Assembly (NCBI RefSeq): GCF_028389875.1
Contig: NC_084664.1
Location: 119,481,966 to 119,545,965 of the forward strand
DNA: 64,000 nucleotides
Source of the DNA: Rhea pennata
Taxonomy: Eukaryota > Chordata > Aves > Rheiformes > Rheidae
Direction: 5' to 3'
Position numbers and translations under genes: made by a program. The notes beneath the pieces are model-generated. The model had not been told where the DNA came from. It did not search any database and worked only from the letters and a program-made list of their open reading frames with translations. Each line of letters begins with the position of its first letter. The first letter of the stretch is position 1. Below, in pieces: positions 62,771 through 64,000 of this stretch.

Positions 62771-64000
62771 TTCTGTTGCTCCGAGTATTGCGGTTGCTCT
62801 AACTGCATTTTAATTCAAATCCTGTTACACTGTGACAGACTCCAGTTTGTTTCACCGTGGCATCTGCTCTTAGTCTCGGAAACTCTTTAAGAGGAAGAGA
62901 TCACCAGGGGAGAGGAGGGTCTGTTTTTTCAAAGCCTTGCGAAGAGAGCTGCAAGCACAAATTAGACCTAACAGGTCTTTTGCTCTGTGTGCTCCTTGAA
63001 ACATTTATTTCTCTTAGTGCTTCTGAGATAAAAAAAAAAATAACAACAGAAAGGCAGCTATCAAACACTCATAAGAAAAAGTTGTGTCACTTGAATGTTA
63101 CATACGCTAATGGACCCAATTATCTAAATAAACAAACATCATGATTTATAGGTGTCTGAACTGTAATGCTTTGAATGATAGAGCTCTTTAACCTTTCTTT
63201 CTAATCTATCCCTCAGAGATTTGGTTTTAAGCAGAGTAATATGTCATCTGTGGTGCTGAATACTTGAGTTGATTACATTTGTAAAAGGAATGGGCTTAGA
63301 AATAATACTGAGCCAGTAAGCAACGTATGCAAAAGAGAGAGGAAAAGAGCAAAGATAAAATTTTGGCAGAAAAAGATTTTTCCACTCCGCAGCAGCCTTG
63401 CTTCATTAACTTTTATCCAGAGTATCTCATTTTATTAAATTAAACTTCAAGCAAAAAAGGATGTTCTGTGTGAAACTAGAAGCTAATCCTCCTTAGTCCT
63501 GTTGAAGTCCGTCTCTGTTGCAGTTAAATTACGATTTGAGCAGTGCCTGTTAAGAGAATTTGCAGAAACAAAGAGCTCAAGATATGTAAATGGAAGTACT
63601 TTGTTATTGTATGCTTCTCTGAGAAGAAGGAGCAGAAAATACAAAACCTAGCATTTTTTATTTTGCATTCTTTAAAAATCTGTCCAGTTAAGTATACCTA
63701 TATGTGAAGTGTACAGTTTCATTATAGCTAAACTGCCTCCTCTTACTGGAAAAGTGATTATTTAGTTATTAGTTCCTTTAACAAGGGCCAAATATTGCTG
63801 CCTGTGGAGCATCTCCCGTAAGGGCTGAATGTCTTTTGCTCCCATTGAAAAAATTACCAAGCACATTATGAAAGGCATTTTGCAGGCCTGGAGTACAAGC
63901 ATAATTCTATCTTTCACCAGTATTTCAAAACAGGATTGTATTAACATATAATCAATATTCAGCAATCTTACTGCTTATATGAGTAAAGGTTGTGGGATAT
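62771..64000 (+). other. Probable first-intron sequence of the unidentified right-hand gene
   Basis: AT-rich sequence to the window edge. No coding exon, mobile element or RNA gene was recognised. Assignment as intron depends on the inferred plus-strand gene. Confidence 0.4.

Noticed and set aside
61708-62808. A 366-codon minus-strand open frame through the large CpG island
   Set aside because: It is rich in Arg, Ala, Pro and Gly, mirrors equally long frames on the plus strand and shows no domain. GC-rich DNA lacks stop codons by composition.
1-64000. Endogenous retroviral LTRs, CRISPR arrays, bacterial-type operons
   Set aside because: I searched by eye for LTR ends, primer-binding sites, retroviral protein motifs and regularly spaced repeats and found none that could be supported.

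Overview
This window is vertebrate nuclear DNA from a bird. It contains CR1 LINE copies with the typical avian 3' end (tandem ATTCTATG-type octamers), intron-split coding sequence with consensus splice sites, CpG islands and AT-rich gene-poor spacer. A short SINE with a tRNA-Ile-like head and a CR1-type tail (5855-5993) resembles TguSINE1 as I recall it from zebra finch. That suggests a passerine, but the lineage call is an inference.

One protein-coding gene can be assembled with confidence: MRPL53 (mitochondrial large-subunit ribosomal protein mL53), minus strand. Its three coding exons are 14676-14764, 12991-13103 and 11109-11236. They join in frame to 109 codons plus stop, and all four splice junctions are GT/AG. 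It starts in a CpG island (about 14560-15060) that carries two oppositely oriented ZNF143/SBF-like motifs, an ETS-like CCGGAA and a YY1-like motif, the layout of a housekeeping and possibly bidirectional promoter.

Layout: 1-10.8 kb is non-coding with a 3' CR1 fragment and the SINE; 10.8-14.8 kb is MRPL53; 15-55 kb is a gene desert holding fossils of several transposon classes: a Penelope-like GIY-YIG fragment (22.6-22.9 kb), a possible Harbinger-type MITE end (31.7 kb), a PIF/Harbinger transposase pseudogene (36.1-37.25 kb) and a long old CR1 copy (45.9-47.1 kb). A second small CpG island lies at 55.15-55.66 kb. An RTE-like LINE remnant lies at 60.7-61.2 kb. A large, very GC-rich CpG island lies at 61.84-62.77 kb. 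It probably contains the promoter and a non-coding first exon of a gene running right, out of the window, which I cannot identify.

Most open reading frames in the window are chance frames. No rRNA, intact tRNA, CRISPR array, bacterial operon or recognisable endogenous retrovirus was seen. Family calls rest on recognising motifs by eye, and divergence and exact ends were not computed.
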